Shown here: positions 7,239 to 15,430 of the stretch, piece by piece
Numbering within the stretch: the stretch's first letter is position 1
Layout of the letters: each line of letters starts with the position of its first letter
Origin: JBFMEX01 sp040752215
Lineage (GTDB): Bacteria; Pseudomonadota; Alphaproteobacteria; Rhizobiales; Hyphomicrobiaceae
Direction: 5' to 3'
Length of the DNA: 64,000 bases
NCBI GenBank assembly: GCA_040752215.1
Contig: JBFMEX010000076.1
Span: 16,183-80,182, forward strand
Program-made: the position numbers and the translations under genes
Notes under the pieces: model-generated
Databases searched by the model: none
The model's input: only the letters and a program-made list of their open reading frames with translations
What the model was told of the DNA's origin: nothing

Positions 7239-8024
7239 TTAACGGCCGTTAGCCCCTCCCGCGAGCCGCGCCAGCTGGACCGCGGCGTCGAATTCCGCGC
7301 GGCGCTTGCGCCGGCGCTCCGCCGCCTCGGCGTCGTCGCCCCACTGCGCGATCTGGTAGTCCTCGTCCACGTGCGCAGCCCGCCACACCTCGTCAGCCGA
7401 CAGTCGTCCCCCCAGATGCGCCAGCGCCAGCAGCGCCGAGCCGGTCAGCGTCGTGATCACGTGCAGGCTGGCGAGCCGGTACGGGTCGCTCACCCGGCCG
7501 ACCGCCTCGCCCACGCGCGCGATTGCCTCCTCCGGCTGCTCGATCGGCATCACCCCGCTGACGACGGAGAGCGCGATGCCGAGCGCCGTCTCGGCCCAGT
7601 CCAGCACCGGATCCCATGCTGCGCGCTGCATCGCCACCAGCTCGCGCGGATGCTCGGCCCGGTAGCAGAGAAGATCGCTGCCCGCGAACGCGACCACGTC
7701 GGCGGCAACCGCATCGGCCTCGCGCGCGACCGCATCGATCACGGTGTTGACGAGCCGCGTCAGCGGCATCGACGCGGGCTCGATTGTCTCACCCTGCGCC
7801 GCCCACTCGGCCGCGATCGCCTCGGCGAGCGCCGCCGTCGGCACCACCAGCTCGCACTTGCCGGGCGTCTTGACCGCGCGTCCGTCGAGCAGAACCCGGA
7901 ATCCACCCCCGGACGCGGCCGCATGTCCGGCAGCGTCGTAGAAACGGCGCGGGCGCGGCGTCTGAAAGGTCTCCTTGCCGGGTATGGCGATTGCCGGCTT
8001 GCGACCGTCGCCGTTGTCGCTCAT
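7239..8024 (-). CDS. ATP12-family F1-ATPase assembly chaperone
   Basis: The 261-residue protein matches the ATP12 family, which in mitochondria and alphaproteobacteria holds the F1 alpha subunit during ATP synthase assembly. The N-terminal part has RPRRFYDAAG and the conserved FRVLLDGRAVKTPGK followed by LVVPTAALAEAIAAEW. The centre has the family block SMPLTRLVNTVIDAV and FAGSDLLCYRA, and WDPVLDW follows. The ATG at 8024 overlaps the TGA of the HAD gene by ATGA, which fixes the start and implies translational coupling; the frame upstream of it is only an Arg-rich shadow. Confidence 0.9.
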   Translation of the reverse strand: MSDNGDGRKPAIAIPGKETFQTPRPRRFYDAAGHAAASGGGFRVLLDGRAVKTPGKCELVVPTAALAEAIAAEWAAQGETIEPASMPLTRLVNTVIDAVAREADAVAADVVAFAGSDLLCYRAEHPRELVAMQRAAWDPVLDWAETALGIALSVVSGVMPIEQPEEAIARVGEAVGRVSDPYRLASLHVITTLTGSALLALAHLGGRLSADEVWRAAHVDEDYQIAQWGDDAEAAERRRKRRAEFDAAVQLARLAGGANGR

Positions 8025-8701
8025 CGCCCACCGACCCCGTTCGCGAGCAGCCGGTCGATCGCCGCCGTCAGCTCCACGTTGCCGGCGACGAGCGCGTGCG
8101 CGCCGGCTCGCGTCAGCTCCTCGGCCGGGTGATAGCCCCACGTCACTCCGACCGCGCCGACGCAGGCATGGCGCGCCATCTCGATGTCGAACACCGTGTC
8201 GCCGACCATCACCGTTCCGGCGCGCTCTGCGCCGGCCTCGCGCATCGCCCGCTCGACCATCGACGGATGAGGTTTGGAAGGATGGTCGTCGGCCGTCTGG
8301 ATCGTGTGGAAGTAGCGCGCCAGGCCCTCGCGCTCGAACAGCACGTCGACCCCGCGGCGCGACTTCCCCGTCGCCACCCCGAGCACGACGTCATCGCGCT
8401 CCGCGAGTGCGGCGATCACCTCGCGCGCACCGGGGAACAGCGGCTCACGGTGTCCCTCGCGCGATCGGAGATCCGCGAACGCCGACTTGTAGCTCTCGGC
8501 CAGCCGGTCGATCGAGCCCGCGTCGTGGCCGGGAACGAGGCGCGCGACGGCATTGGCGAGCGACAGGCCGACGACGCCGATGACCGCCTCGCGGGTGGGC
8601 TCGGGCAGACCATGGCGCGCGAACGCCGCCGCCATTGCCGCGACGATCGCTTGCTGGCTGTCGACGATGGTGCCGTCGCAATCGAAAATGACGAGCTTCA
8701 T
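8021..8701 (-). CDS. HAD-superfamily phosphatase (phosphoglycolate-phosphatase-like)
   Basis: This 226-residue haloacid-dehalogenase phosphatase starts KLVIFDCDGTIVDS, giving the nucleophile Asp8 and the acid Asp10. Motif II is VATGKSRRG, motif III lies in HPSKPHPSM with its Lys, and motif IV is MVGDTVFDIEMA. A helical cap lies between residues about 15 and 90, as in subfamily IA enzymes. The substrate cannot be read from sequence; phosphoglycolate or a small sugar phosphate is typical. The ATG at 8701 is preferred over one 18 bp upstream because the core strand begins there. It is coupled to the ATP12 gene by a 4-bp overlap. Confidence 0.88.
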   Translation of the reverse strand: MKLVIFDCDGTIVDSQQAIVAAMAAAFARHGLPEPTREAVIGVVGLSLANAVARLVPGHDAGSIDRLAESYKSAFADLRSREGHREPLFPGAREVIAALAERDDVVLGVATGKSRRGVDVLFEREGLARYFHTIQTADDHPSKPHPSMVERAMREAGAERAGTVMVGDTVFDIEMARHACVGAVGVTWGYHPAEELTRAGAHALVAGNVELTAAIDRLLANGVGGR

Positions 8702-8746
8702 GGCCGCGGGATATAGCATACCGGCCCCGCCCGGGCGAAGCCGCCG

Positions 8747-9733
8747 TCAGTCCTGGTAGCGGTCGGGGTCCAGCCCCAACATTGCGAACGTGCGCCGCAT
8801 GTGCTCCGGCAGCGGCGCCGTGACGTCGATCTTGCGCTTCTCGCTCGGGTGCGGCAGCACCAGCCTGCGGGCGTGCAGATGCAGCTTCGGCTCCAGCCCC
8901 TCGAGCGGCAGGCCCTTGTCGCCCTCGTACTTGTTGTCACCGAGGATCGGGTGGCCGATCAGCGCCATGTGCGCGCGCAGCTGGTGCTGGCGGCCGGTGA
9001 CGGGCTTCAAGGACACCCAGGCGACCTTGTGCGCCACCCGGTCGATGACCGAGTAGTGCGTCGTCGCGTGCATGGCCTCCTTCTGCTCGCCGGGCAGCGC
9101 CTTGCGCACCCGATCGCCGTCGGGTCCGGCGGCCTTGACCAGCGCCGCCTCGATCCGGCCCTGCGGCGGCTTCGGCACGCCCTTGACGAGCGCCCAGTAG
9201 GTTTTTGCGGCCGACCGCGTCTGGAACGTGCGACCAAGTCTGGCGGCGGCATCGCGGTGCTTGGCGACCAGCAGCACACCGGTCGTGTCCCGGTCCAGCC
9301 GGTGCACCAGTCGCGGCCGGTCGCCGAAGCGATCCACCATGCCGGCCAGGATGCCGTCGATGTGCCGCTTTGTGCCGGTGCCGCCCTGCACGGCGACCCC
9401 GAACGGCTTGTTGAGCACCAGCACGTCGTCGTCCTCGTAGAGGATGAGCCCCTCGATGAAGTCGCGATCGGCCTTCGAAAGCCCCGGCGGCGGCCTCACC
9501 GACGGCGCCGCCTTGGGCGGCTCGCGGACGACTTTCGGCACCCGGATGCGCTGGCCGGCCTCCAGCCGCTCGTTCGCCTGCACCCGGCGACTGTCGACGC
9601 GAACCTGGCCCGAGCGCAGGAGCTTCTGCAGATAGCCGTAGGTCACGTCCGGGAAATGCACCTTGAACCAGCGGTCGAGACGCAGTCCCGCCTCGCGCCG
9701 GTCGACCTCGATCGTCTCGACGGGATCGCTCAT
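8747..9733 (-). CDS. rluC: RluA-family 23S rRNA pseudouridine synthase (RluC-like)
   Basis: The 328-residue enzyme has an N-terminal S4 RNA-binding domain (about 15-65, RLDRWFKVHFP, SGQVRVDSRR). The catalytic domain carries the RluA-family motif HRLDRDTTG at 144-152, with Asp147 as catalytic residue. Further family blocks are LVLNKPFGVAVQGG and GRQHQLRAHMALIGHPILGD. RluC modifies U955, U2504 and U2580 of 23S rRNA in E. coli; RluD is the main alternative, and the length plus S4 domain fit either. The ATG at 9733 is chosen since the S4 domain starts directly after it. It heads the HAD-ATP12 string, 45 bp upstream. Confidence 0.85.
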   Translation of the reverse strand: MSDPVETIEVDRREAGLRLDRWFKVHFPDVTYGYLQKLLRSGQVRVDSRRVQANERLEAGQRIRVPKVVREPPKAAPSVRPPPGLSKADRDFIEGLILYEDDDVLVLNKPFGVAVQGGTGTKRHIDGILAGMVDRFGDRPRLVHRLDRDTTGVLLVAKHRDAAARLGRTFQTRSAAKTYWALVKGVPKPPQGRIEAALVKAAGPDGDRVRKALPGEQKEAMHATTHYSVIDRVAHKVAWVSLKPVTGRQHQLRAHMALIGHPILGDNKYEGDKGLPLEGLEPKLHLHARRLVLPHPSEKRKIDVTAPLPEHMRRTFAMLGLDPDRYQD

Positions 9734-9860
9734 GCCGGTCGTTCGCCTCCGCGGGCCGAGAGCCCAGGGGGCACCTGGTCGTCGAGCCAGCGCGGTCGAT
9801 CCGAATGCACCACCGACCGCCGACGAGCGAGGTGGCACGGCGACACACAGAGCCCCCCCA

Positions 9861-10199
9861 TCAACCACCCGCCTTGCCGTAGCGGATCACCTTGATCCTC
9901 TCGATCGTCACGAGGCCGCTGCCGATCATGCCGTTCAGGGTGTCGAGGAACGCCATGATCTTGCTCTCGGCGTCGACGATCTCGATGACATAGGGCAGAT
10001 CCTCCGACAGGCGCAGGATCTTCGCCGTATGCAACCGGCTCGAGTGACCGAAACCCATCGGCCCGCGCAGCACCGTCGCCCCGGCCAGATGCCGCTCACG
10101 GGCTTTGAGCACGATGGCCTCGTAGAGCGGCTTGTGACCGTACCGCTCGGACTCGCCGACAAAGATGCGAAGCAGACAGGCATCCTCGGGTACATGCAT
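9861..10199 (-). CDS. DUF190 protein linked to CrcB
   Basis: This 112-residue protein belongs to the DUF190 family, with the features LLRIFVGESERYGHKPLYEAIV, GATVLRGPMGFGHSS and DLPYVIEIVDAE. The fold resembles PII-like signalling proteins. It lies 12 bp after the crcB stop, and DUF190 genes are commonly found next to crcB, so a role in fluoride export or its regulation is inferred from context. No biochemical activity is established for this protein. Confidence 0.85.
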   Translation of the reverse strand: MHVPEDACLLRIFVGESERYGHKPLYEAIVLKARERHLAGATVLRGPMGFGHSSRLHTAKILRLSEDLPYVIEIVDAESKIMAFLDTLNGMIGSGLVTIERIKVIRYGKAGG

Positions 10200-10211
10200 G
10201 ACGGCTGCCTC

Positions 10212-10595
10212 CTAACCGTTGATGCTTTGGCCCGTCGCGTAGCCGACCCACACCGCGAACAGGCACAGCACCACGGACCCAAGAACATTGGCGGACGCAT
10301 AAAGCCATTCCCCATCCTGCACCAGATTGAGGGTTTGCAGGCTGAACGAAGAGAATGTCGTGAACCCGCCGAGAATGCCGATCATCACGAATTGGCGCAT
10401 CTCGGCGCCGACGATCAGACGGCCATCCGGGCCGGTCATGGCTGCGAACAGGCCGATCAGGAACGAGCCGAGCACATTGACGAACAGCGTGCCCCACGGG
10501 AACGTCGGACCAAGCACGATCGCAACAATGCCCCCGCACCAATAGCGCGCGACGCCGCCGATCGCGCTGCCGAGTGCGACCCAGAGGTAGATCAC
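10212..10595 (-). CDS. crcB: Fluoride efflux channel CrcB (Fluc)
   Basis: This 127-residue protein has four hydrophobic helices, the size of single-domain Fluc channels that work as antiparallel dimers in the inner membrane to let fluoride out. The signatures are GGVARYW in helix one, the conserved Asn40 in LFVNVLGSFLIG, and GGFTTFSSFS at 76-85 with the Phe-box and Na-site Thr/Ser. It sits between a small two-helix membrane protein gene (16 bp upstream) and the DUF190 gene. There is no room for a fluoride riboswitch directly ahead of it; any such element would have to lie upstream of the preceding gene. Confidence 0.95.
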   Translation of the reverse strand: MIYLWVALGSAIGGVARYWCGGIVAIVLGPTFPWGTLFVNVLGSFLIGLFAAMTGPDGRLIVGAEMRQFVMIGILGGFTTFSSFSLQTLNLVQDGEWLYASANVLGSVVLCLFAVWVGYATGQSING

Positions 10596-10611
10596 GCTGC
10601 TTTCCTCCGGG

Positions 10612-10848
10612 TCACTTCCAGCTCTCCTTGGCCGCGAACATGCCGGAGAGCCCCCAGCCGATCGCCCAGCCGACCGCGAGCGCCAGGATGTTCATGCCCA
10701 TGAACACCAGCGAATGCAGGTTGGCGACCTCGTCCGGGCTTTCGAAGGTCATCCTGTCGACGACCCAGCTGGCGACCGGTGAGCTGAGATAAATGGCCGC
10801 GACCAGTGCCGCCGCGACGGCTACGATCATGGCGACGAGATAGCGCAT
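10612..10848 (-). CDS. Small two-helix membrane protein of unknown function
   Basis: The 78-residue protein has two predicted membrane helices, residues about 2-20 (VAMIVAVAAALVAAIYL) and 48-70 (LVFMGMNILALAVGWAIGW), joined by a hydrophilic loop with acidic residues (FESPDEVANLH). No family is recognised. It lies 55 bp downstream of the Tae4-type amidase gene and 16 bp upstream of crcB, all on the same strand. The position fits either an immunity protein for the amidase or a partner of the fluoride channel; known Tae4 immunity proteins are periplasmic and larger, so immunity is only a guess. GGAGG-like sequence precedes the start. Confidence 0.6.
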   Translation of the reverse strand: MRYLVAMIVAVAAALVAAIYLSSPVASWVVDRMTFESPDEVANLHSLVFMGMNILALAVGWAIGWGLSGMFAAKESWK

Positions 10849-10903
10849 CGGGCCTCCTCCAGCCTCGCCTCCGACACCGCCGCCGGCGGAGGGAGCCGCA
10901 AGC

Positions 10904-11449
10904 TCACTTCACTTCCCAGAACCAGATCTCGCCGGCGTTGGCATAGTTGGAGTAGTAGCCGAGCCAGGAGAACCACTCCATCAGCCACTTGGCCGAGGAA
11001 CGATAGCCGTTCCACACGTCGATGTGGTCGCCGGTCGCCTTGCCGGTGTCGGTCGAGCGCCGCCAGTAGTCCTGGATGTAGATGATGCCGGTGCGGCCGA
11101 ACAGCTTGGGGTAGAAGTGCGCCGCCTCGGTGCCGGTGATCTTCTCGATCGGGCCGACGCCGGGCAGATTTGCGCGCGCGATCGCATTGGCGAGCTGGCT
11201 GGCATTGATGAAGTGCATCTCGTCGCGCACGTGGACCACGCAATGCGAGAGCCCCGGCAGCTGCCCTGCGGTCACGCCGGCGTTCTTCAGCGCCACACCC
11301 ATGCGGATCGCGCACTGGTTGGCGAACACCGGATAGCCCTTGGCGACGTCCTTGCCCTCGAGGCTCTTGAGATCGTGCGGCGCAATGCACGGGGTCTGCA
11401 CCGAATGGTTGATCGGATGCCCGCGCCAGAGATCCTTGAACTCGACCAT
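10904..11449 (-). CDS. Tae4-type peptidoglycan amidase (T6SS effector family)
   Basis: This 181-residue protein resembles type VI secretion amidase effectors of the Tae4 group, which cut the D-Glu-mDAP bond in peptidoglycan. The start FKDLWRGHP is like the family N-terminus. NQCAIRMGVAL carries the likely catalytic Cys46, and GDHIDVWNG carries His142 and Asp144; FGRTGIIYIQDYW before it is also typical. There is no signal peptide, so it would need export. No T6SS structural gene is in the window. The gene is followed by a small membrane protein that could be its partner. An endogenous cell-wall enzyme role is the alternative. Confidence 0.75.
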   Translation of the reverse strand: MVEFKDLWRGHPINHSVQTPCIAPHDLKSLEGKDVAKGYPVFANQCAIRMGVALKNAGVTAGQLPGLSHCVVHVRDEMHFINASQLANAIARANLPGVGPIEKITGTEAAHFYPKLFGRTGIIYIQDYWRRSTDTGKATGDHIDVWNGYRSSAKWLMEWFSWLGYYSNYANAGEIWFWEVK

Positions 11450-11770
11450 TTGCCATTCCTTGGAGTGCGCTGCGTCGCCGGGCCGCCTCCGGCGCCGCCC
11501 GCACTATAGTGGCCCGATCGGCCACCTGCCAGTGCGCTCTCCGCGGAGACTCGCGCGACGGCGTGCCAGGGTGCCGGTGGGCGCGCTGCGGGGCGGCACC
11601 ATCGGCTCGGAAATCCACGCCGCCGGCGCGCGGAATCAGGCCAAGCCGGCGCGGCGCCCGATCTGGCGGGGGAGGAGACTTCCAGCTAGCTTGGCCATGT
11701 CGCGACAGGCTTGGCGTCGTGCGTGTGCATCGTCACCGACGAGATGGAGCGCTTGCAGACGGGGGGAGAC
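11450..11770. other. Divergent intergenic region, no gene seen
   Basis: These 321 bp separate the amidase gene (minus) from the five-helix membrane protein gene (plus) and must hold both promoters. No clear -35/-10 pair, RNA gene or repeat was recognised. Reading frames here are Arg/Pro-rich and look non-coding. Confidence 0.5.
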
Positions 11771-12505
11771 ATGCTGGACGCCTTGAGAAATTGGCTGTCG
11801 AGACAGACTCGCGACAGGCTCGCGGTCCTTGCCAAGGCTTGCCGTATAACGTTCCGGCCTTCAACCTATGTCGAGGAGCTTCGATCGCGCCCGGGCACGA
11901 CCGTCGGTGCGGCGTTCAAGTTCTTCCTCGCCTGCGTCGGGCTCGCGTTGGCCGCCGAGGCGGTATTCTCACTCACCTTTGACACCGCCTTCTCGGACAT
12001 CGTCCATCATTCGTTCCCGATCCTCGTTGCCCTGCTTGGCAGTGTCACGCTCTACGCGCTTCTCCTGCTGCTCGGGACCCCGAGACTCCACTTCAAGCCC
12101 ACGCTCGCGACCGCACTCGAGACGGGTGGTGCCGCGGTGCTGCTCATGGTCGGGCTCGCTCTCGCGCTCCTCACCGCCGATTTCCTGGCCAGCTATCAGG
12201 AGGTGAAGTCGAGCCCGTGTGGCCATCGCACCATCATCTGTCTGCTCAGCGGCGGGACGCTGACGACCTATGACCTTCCGCGCCGCACGACCGGTACGCT
12301 CGGCTGGAGCGGCCCCCTCATTCTGCTCGTGATCCTGGCCACGATCGTGCACTCGGTCCGCGTCCTCGCCAGGGCGCTCGAGGCGTCGCAAGGCGTCGCC
12401 CCATGGCGCACCTATCTTGTGGCGCTGACATCGCTGGTGCTGCTCAGCCCGGCGTCGCTGTTGACGATCAACCTGATCTACAGCGCACTCTACGGGCGGC
12501 CGTAG
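11771..12505 (+). CDS. Five-helix membrane protein of unknown function
   Basis: The 244-residue protein has a short basic cytoplasmic N-terminus (RNWLSRQTRDRLAVL), the segment CRITFRPSTYVEELRSRP, and five predicted helices at about 47-67, 80-101, 119-141, 180-198 and 214-240. This layout recalls Yip1-domain proteins, but no diagnostic motif is seen. A loop between helices three and four holds two Cys (SSPCGHRTIICLL) and would lie outside the cytoplasm, so a disulfide is possible. The ATG at 11771 is preferred because GGGGGGAGAC precedes it; the frame is open 60 bp further up. Neighbours give no functional hint. Confidence 0.65.
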   Translation: MLDALRNWLSRQTRDRLAVLAKACRITFRPSTYVEELRSRPGTTVGAAFKFFLACVGLALAAEAVFSLTFDTAFSDIVHHSFPILVALLGSVTLYALLLLLGTPRLHFKPTLATALETGGAAVLLMVGLALALLTADFLASYQEVKSSPCGHRTIICLLSGGTLTTYDLPRRTTGTLGWSGPLILLVILATIVHSVRVLARALEASQGVAPWRTYLVALTSLVLLSPASLLTINLIYSALYGRP

Positions 12506-12578
12506 AGTGCGCCCTCCGCGCCGATGCCGCCGGCCGACGGATCAGCGGCCCTGCCCGACCGCCGCGGCCTCGCCGGCA

Positions 12579-12794
12579 TCAACGCCCTTCGGAGTTGCCG
12601 TTCTGGCTGTTCGCCTGGTTGGCCAGGTCCTCGGCGGCCTTGTAGGTCTTGTAGCCGAGATAGAGCGTGACCCCGGCCACGACGATCACGAAAGCGCCGA
12701 CCGCGAGCGGATTGCCGCCGCTGGTGAGCTGGATCTCGTCCGCCGTGAGGGAACGCAACGACGGCTCGTTTGTCGGAACTGATGATTGCAGCAT
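12579..12794 (-). CDS. Small peptide with double-glycine-type leader (bacteriocin-like)
   Basis: This 71-residue peptide has an N-terminal part LRSLTADEIQLTSGG ending in Gly26-Gly27, which matches the E-L/I-x-x-V/T-S-G-G pattern of leaders cut by peptidase-containing ABC exporters. The 44-residue core begins NPLAVGAFVIVVAGVTLYLGY, a membrane-spanning helix, and ends in a polar tail (NQANSQNGNSEG). GGAG lies about eight bases before the ATG. No exporter or immunity gene is adjacent. It may be a bacteriocin-like or signalling peptide, or a simple one-helix membrane protein whose N-terminus resembles a leader by chance. Confidence 0.6.
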   Translation of the reverse strand: MLQSSVPTNEPSLRSLTADEIQLTSGGNPLAVGAFVIVVAGVTLYLGYKTYKAAEDLANQANSQNGNSEGR

Positions 12795-12926
12795 GTCGAC
12801 ACTCCACTATCGATTGCCGCCGATGCAACCACCATTGGTCGCTACCGGCACGGCAATCCAGTGGAGGCTAGACTTCGCCCGTCGCCGCGCCTGTTCCGCA
12901 GGGAACACGCCTGCGCCCACAGCGGC

Positions 12927-15395
12927 CTAGCCGGTCGGGATCGTCACCTTGGCGGCGCGCAGCGCCTCGTGAATCGCGATCCTGAGGTCCGACTTGATCT
13001 CGCCCTCGTGGGTGATGTCTTCGAGGTAGACGCGCAGCGACATCTCCAGCGCCTTGGGGCCGAAATTCTCGAGCAGCGCCTTGGGCGCGGGGCGGGCGGC
13101 GACGCCGGGTTGCGCCTTGGCCACGGCGACCAGCATCTCCGACACCCGTCGCGGGTCGGCGTCGTAGCCTACGCCAACCTTGACCACCAGCCGCCCGGCT
13201 ACCCCGCGGTGGGTCCAGTTCAGCACCCGCCCGGTGATCAGCTCGGAGTTGGGCACGATCAGGCTGGCTCCGTCGAAGGTGCGGATCTCGGTCGAGCGCA
13301 CCGAGATCTTCTGCACGTTGCCCTGCTCGCTGCCGACCACGATCCAGTCGCCGACCTTGATCGGGCGCTCGACCAGCAGGATCAGGCCGGAGACGAAATT
13401 GTTGACGATCGACTGCAAGCCGAAGCCGATGCCGACCGACAACGCGCCGGCGACGATGGCGAGGTTGGTGATGTCGAGGCCGGCATAGGACAACGCGATC
13501 AGCGCCGAGACGGCGATGCCGAAATAGCCGACCGCGGTGTCGATCGAGTTGGCGATGCCTGCATCCATCCGCGGCTGCAGCAGCAGCGTCTCGCGCAACC
13601 AGCGCTGGAACAGGCGGGTGGTGAACAGCAGCGCCGTGAACAGCACGATGCCGATGAGGATGCGCGCGAGCGAGATCCTGAACTGGCCGATCTCGAACCC
13701 GAACAACGCCGCCTTGACCCAGTCGCGGATATCGGCGCTCGAGAACCCCCACTGCAAGAGCAGCACCGGCAGCGTGGCGAGCACGAGGATGAACGTCAGA
13801 GCGAGCTCGGTCAGCGCCCCGATCTGGTGCCGGCGTGGCGCATCGATGCCGAAGCGGGATTCGAGCATCCGCCCGATCGGATGCTGTGCGTCCTCCGGCT
13901 CGCGCGTGAAGGCGCGGATGGCGAGAAACAGCAGTGTCGCCACCAGAGCCACGATGCCGGTCATGACCAGCTGCTGGGCGACGAAGCGCGCCAGCGCGAC
14001 GTAGCCGAGTAGGCTCGCGCCCACGATCAGCGCCACCACCAGCCACAGCGGCGCCTTGACCCAGCGCGGCGTATGCCGAGAGACCACCCGGCCGGGTCGC
14101 GGCAGCATCGGCTCGAACGGGGTCGACAACAGCAGCGCGAGCAACCCCGCCAGCGTGACGCTCGTTGCCAGCGACTGCACCACGCTCAGCGACAGCGGCA
14201 CATAGAGCGCACGGCTGATCGCGGTCAGCGCCAGATCGAGCGCGCTGATCGCCGAGATCGCCTGCAGCAGGCGAGTCACCCGCCGCGCGCTGCGGTCGCT
14301 CAGGTCGACAAGCCGGCGCTCGGTGCTCTCTGGCGCCAGCACCGCCGCGATCAGCGCCGACACGGCGATGAAGATCAGCGCGGCCCGCAATGTCGCGGCG
14401 GCAACCCTGTCGCTCGGGTAGTAGAGCAGCTCGAGAACGTCGAGCCCGAAATAGATGATCAGTGCCGCCGCGACGCCCGGTGCGGCGCGCATCGGCGCCA
14501 CCCATGCCGCCCGCGCCGCGCGCTCGAAGAACGATGGCCGCGCCGCGCCGCCCGCCGGCGCCACCGCTACGAGTCGCCCCACGAGGCGGCGCCCGACGAG
14601 CCAGACCAGCAGCCCCGCAAGCAAAGGTACGAACGCCGACCACCCCTTGCCGGATGCGGTTCTCATCCAGTCGCTCGTGAGGTAGTTGAGGAGCCGCCCG
14701 ACCTGTGGCGCGTCGCGGATCACGTCGTTCCAGATCGGTGGAAAGACCGGGCTCGACATTCGCTCCATCAGGCTGCGGGTGAAGATCGACAGTCTGAGGT
14801 CGGTGATCTTGTCGATCGCCTGGCGGGCGCGCACCCAAGTCAGCTCGAGCGTCTTGATCGCACCGCTGACGGCGATCGATTCCGCGTTGAGACGCGCCCG
14901 CTCTGCCGCCACCGTCGGCGCCTCGGGTGGAGCGTCCTTGGCCGGCGGAGACCCGAGCTTGGCGATCTGGCTCTCGATCTCGGCAAGCCGCGGCCTTAGG
15001 CCATCCGCCACCTTGGTCGCGTTCGTGATGACGCTCTCGACCTCGTCGCGCACCCGGCCGATGTCGTCGCCGAGATCCTTGATGCGGGCGAGCGACTTCT
15101 CCGCCTGCTCCATGGTCGCGACGACGCGCTCGATCGAGGTCGCGACCTCGGGCGGCAGTGGCGCGACGACCGGCTTTGCCGGCTCCGCGGCGGCGGGGCC
15201 CCCCGGCGCAGCAGCAGCGCCGGTTGCCGCCGGGGCCTGGGCGGACGGCGTATCGGCCGCAGCCGGCCCGCCAGCGTGGCCGAGCGGCACCAGCGCGGCG
15301 ATCACCAGGGCGAGGATCGTGCGCCGCAAGCGGACAAATGCGACAGCCAAGGCTTGCTCCGATCGATCGTTGCGTGGGAATTGGAGCCGTTCCAC
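12927..15395 (-). CDS. Large mechanosensitive channel (MscS family, DUF3772 N-terminus)
   Basis: This 822-residue protein has a signal-like helix (about 25-45, TILALVIAALVPLGHAG), an Ala/Pro-rich linker, then a periplasmic coiled DUF3772-like domain (about 80-200) with LARIKDLGDDIGRVRDEVES. Some nine to eleven membrane helices follow. The C-terminal third is the MscS core: ALSVGIGFGLQSIVNNFVSGLILL is the pore-lining helix, and VERPIKVGDWIVVG then VQKISVRSTEIRTFDG form the beta domain. Such channels release solutes on hypo-osmotic shock. It stands alone, about 130 bp after the leader-peptide gene start and convergent to nothing. Confidence 0.9.
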   Translation of the reverse strand: MERLQFPRNDRSEQALAVAFVRLRRTILALVIAALVPLGHAGGPAAADTPSAQAPAATGAAAAPGGPAAAEPAKPVVAPLPPEVATSIERVVATMEQAEKSLARIKDLGDDIGRVRDEVESVITNATKVADGLRPRLAEIESQIAKLGSPPAKDAPPEAPTVAAERARLNAESIAVSGAIKTLELTWVRARQAIDKITDLRLSIFTRSLMERMSSPVFPPIWNDVIRDAPQVGRLLNYLTSDWMRTASGKGWSAFVPLLAGLLVWLVGRRLVGRLVAVAPAGGAARPSFFERAARAAWVAPMRAAPGVAAALIIYFGLDVLELLYYPSDRVAAATLRAALIFIAVSALIAAVLAPESTERRLVDLSDRSARRVTRLLQAISAISALDLALTAISRALYVPLSLSVVQSLATSVTLAGLLALLLSTPFEPMLPRPGRVVSRHTPRWVKAPLWLVVALIVGASLLGYVALARFVAQQLVMTGIVALVATLLFLAIRAFTREPEDAQHPIGRMLESRFGIDAPRRHQIGALTELALTFILVLATLPVLLLQWGFSSADIRDWVKAALFGFEIGQFRISLARILIGIVLFTALLFTTRLFQRWLRETLLLQPRMDAGIANSIDTAVGYFGIAVSALIALSYAGLDITNLAIVAGALSVGIGFGLQSIVNNFVSGLILLVERPIKVGDWIVVGSEQGNVQKISVRSTEIRTFDGASLIVPNSELITGRVLNWTHRGVAGRLVVKVGVGYDADPRRVSEMLVAVAKAQPGVAARPAPKALLENFGPKALEMSLRVYLEDITHEGEIKSDLRIAIHEALRAAKVTIPTG

Positions 15396-15430
15396 ATGGC
15401 CCCGATTGTGGCAGAATTTTGGGGCGACCC

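Noticed and set aside
10596..10611. A fluoride riboswitch in front of crcB
   Set aside because: Only 16 bp separate crcB from the preceding gene, too short for the crcB RNA motif.
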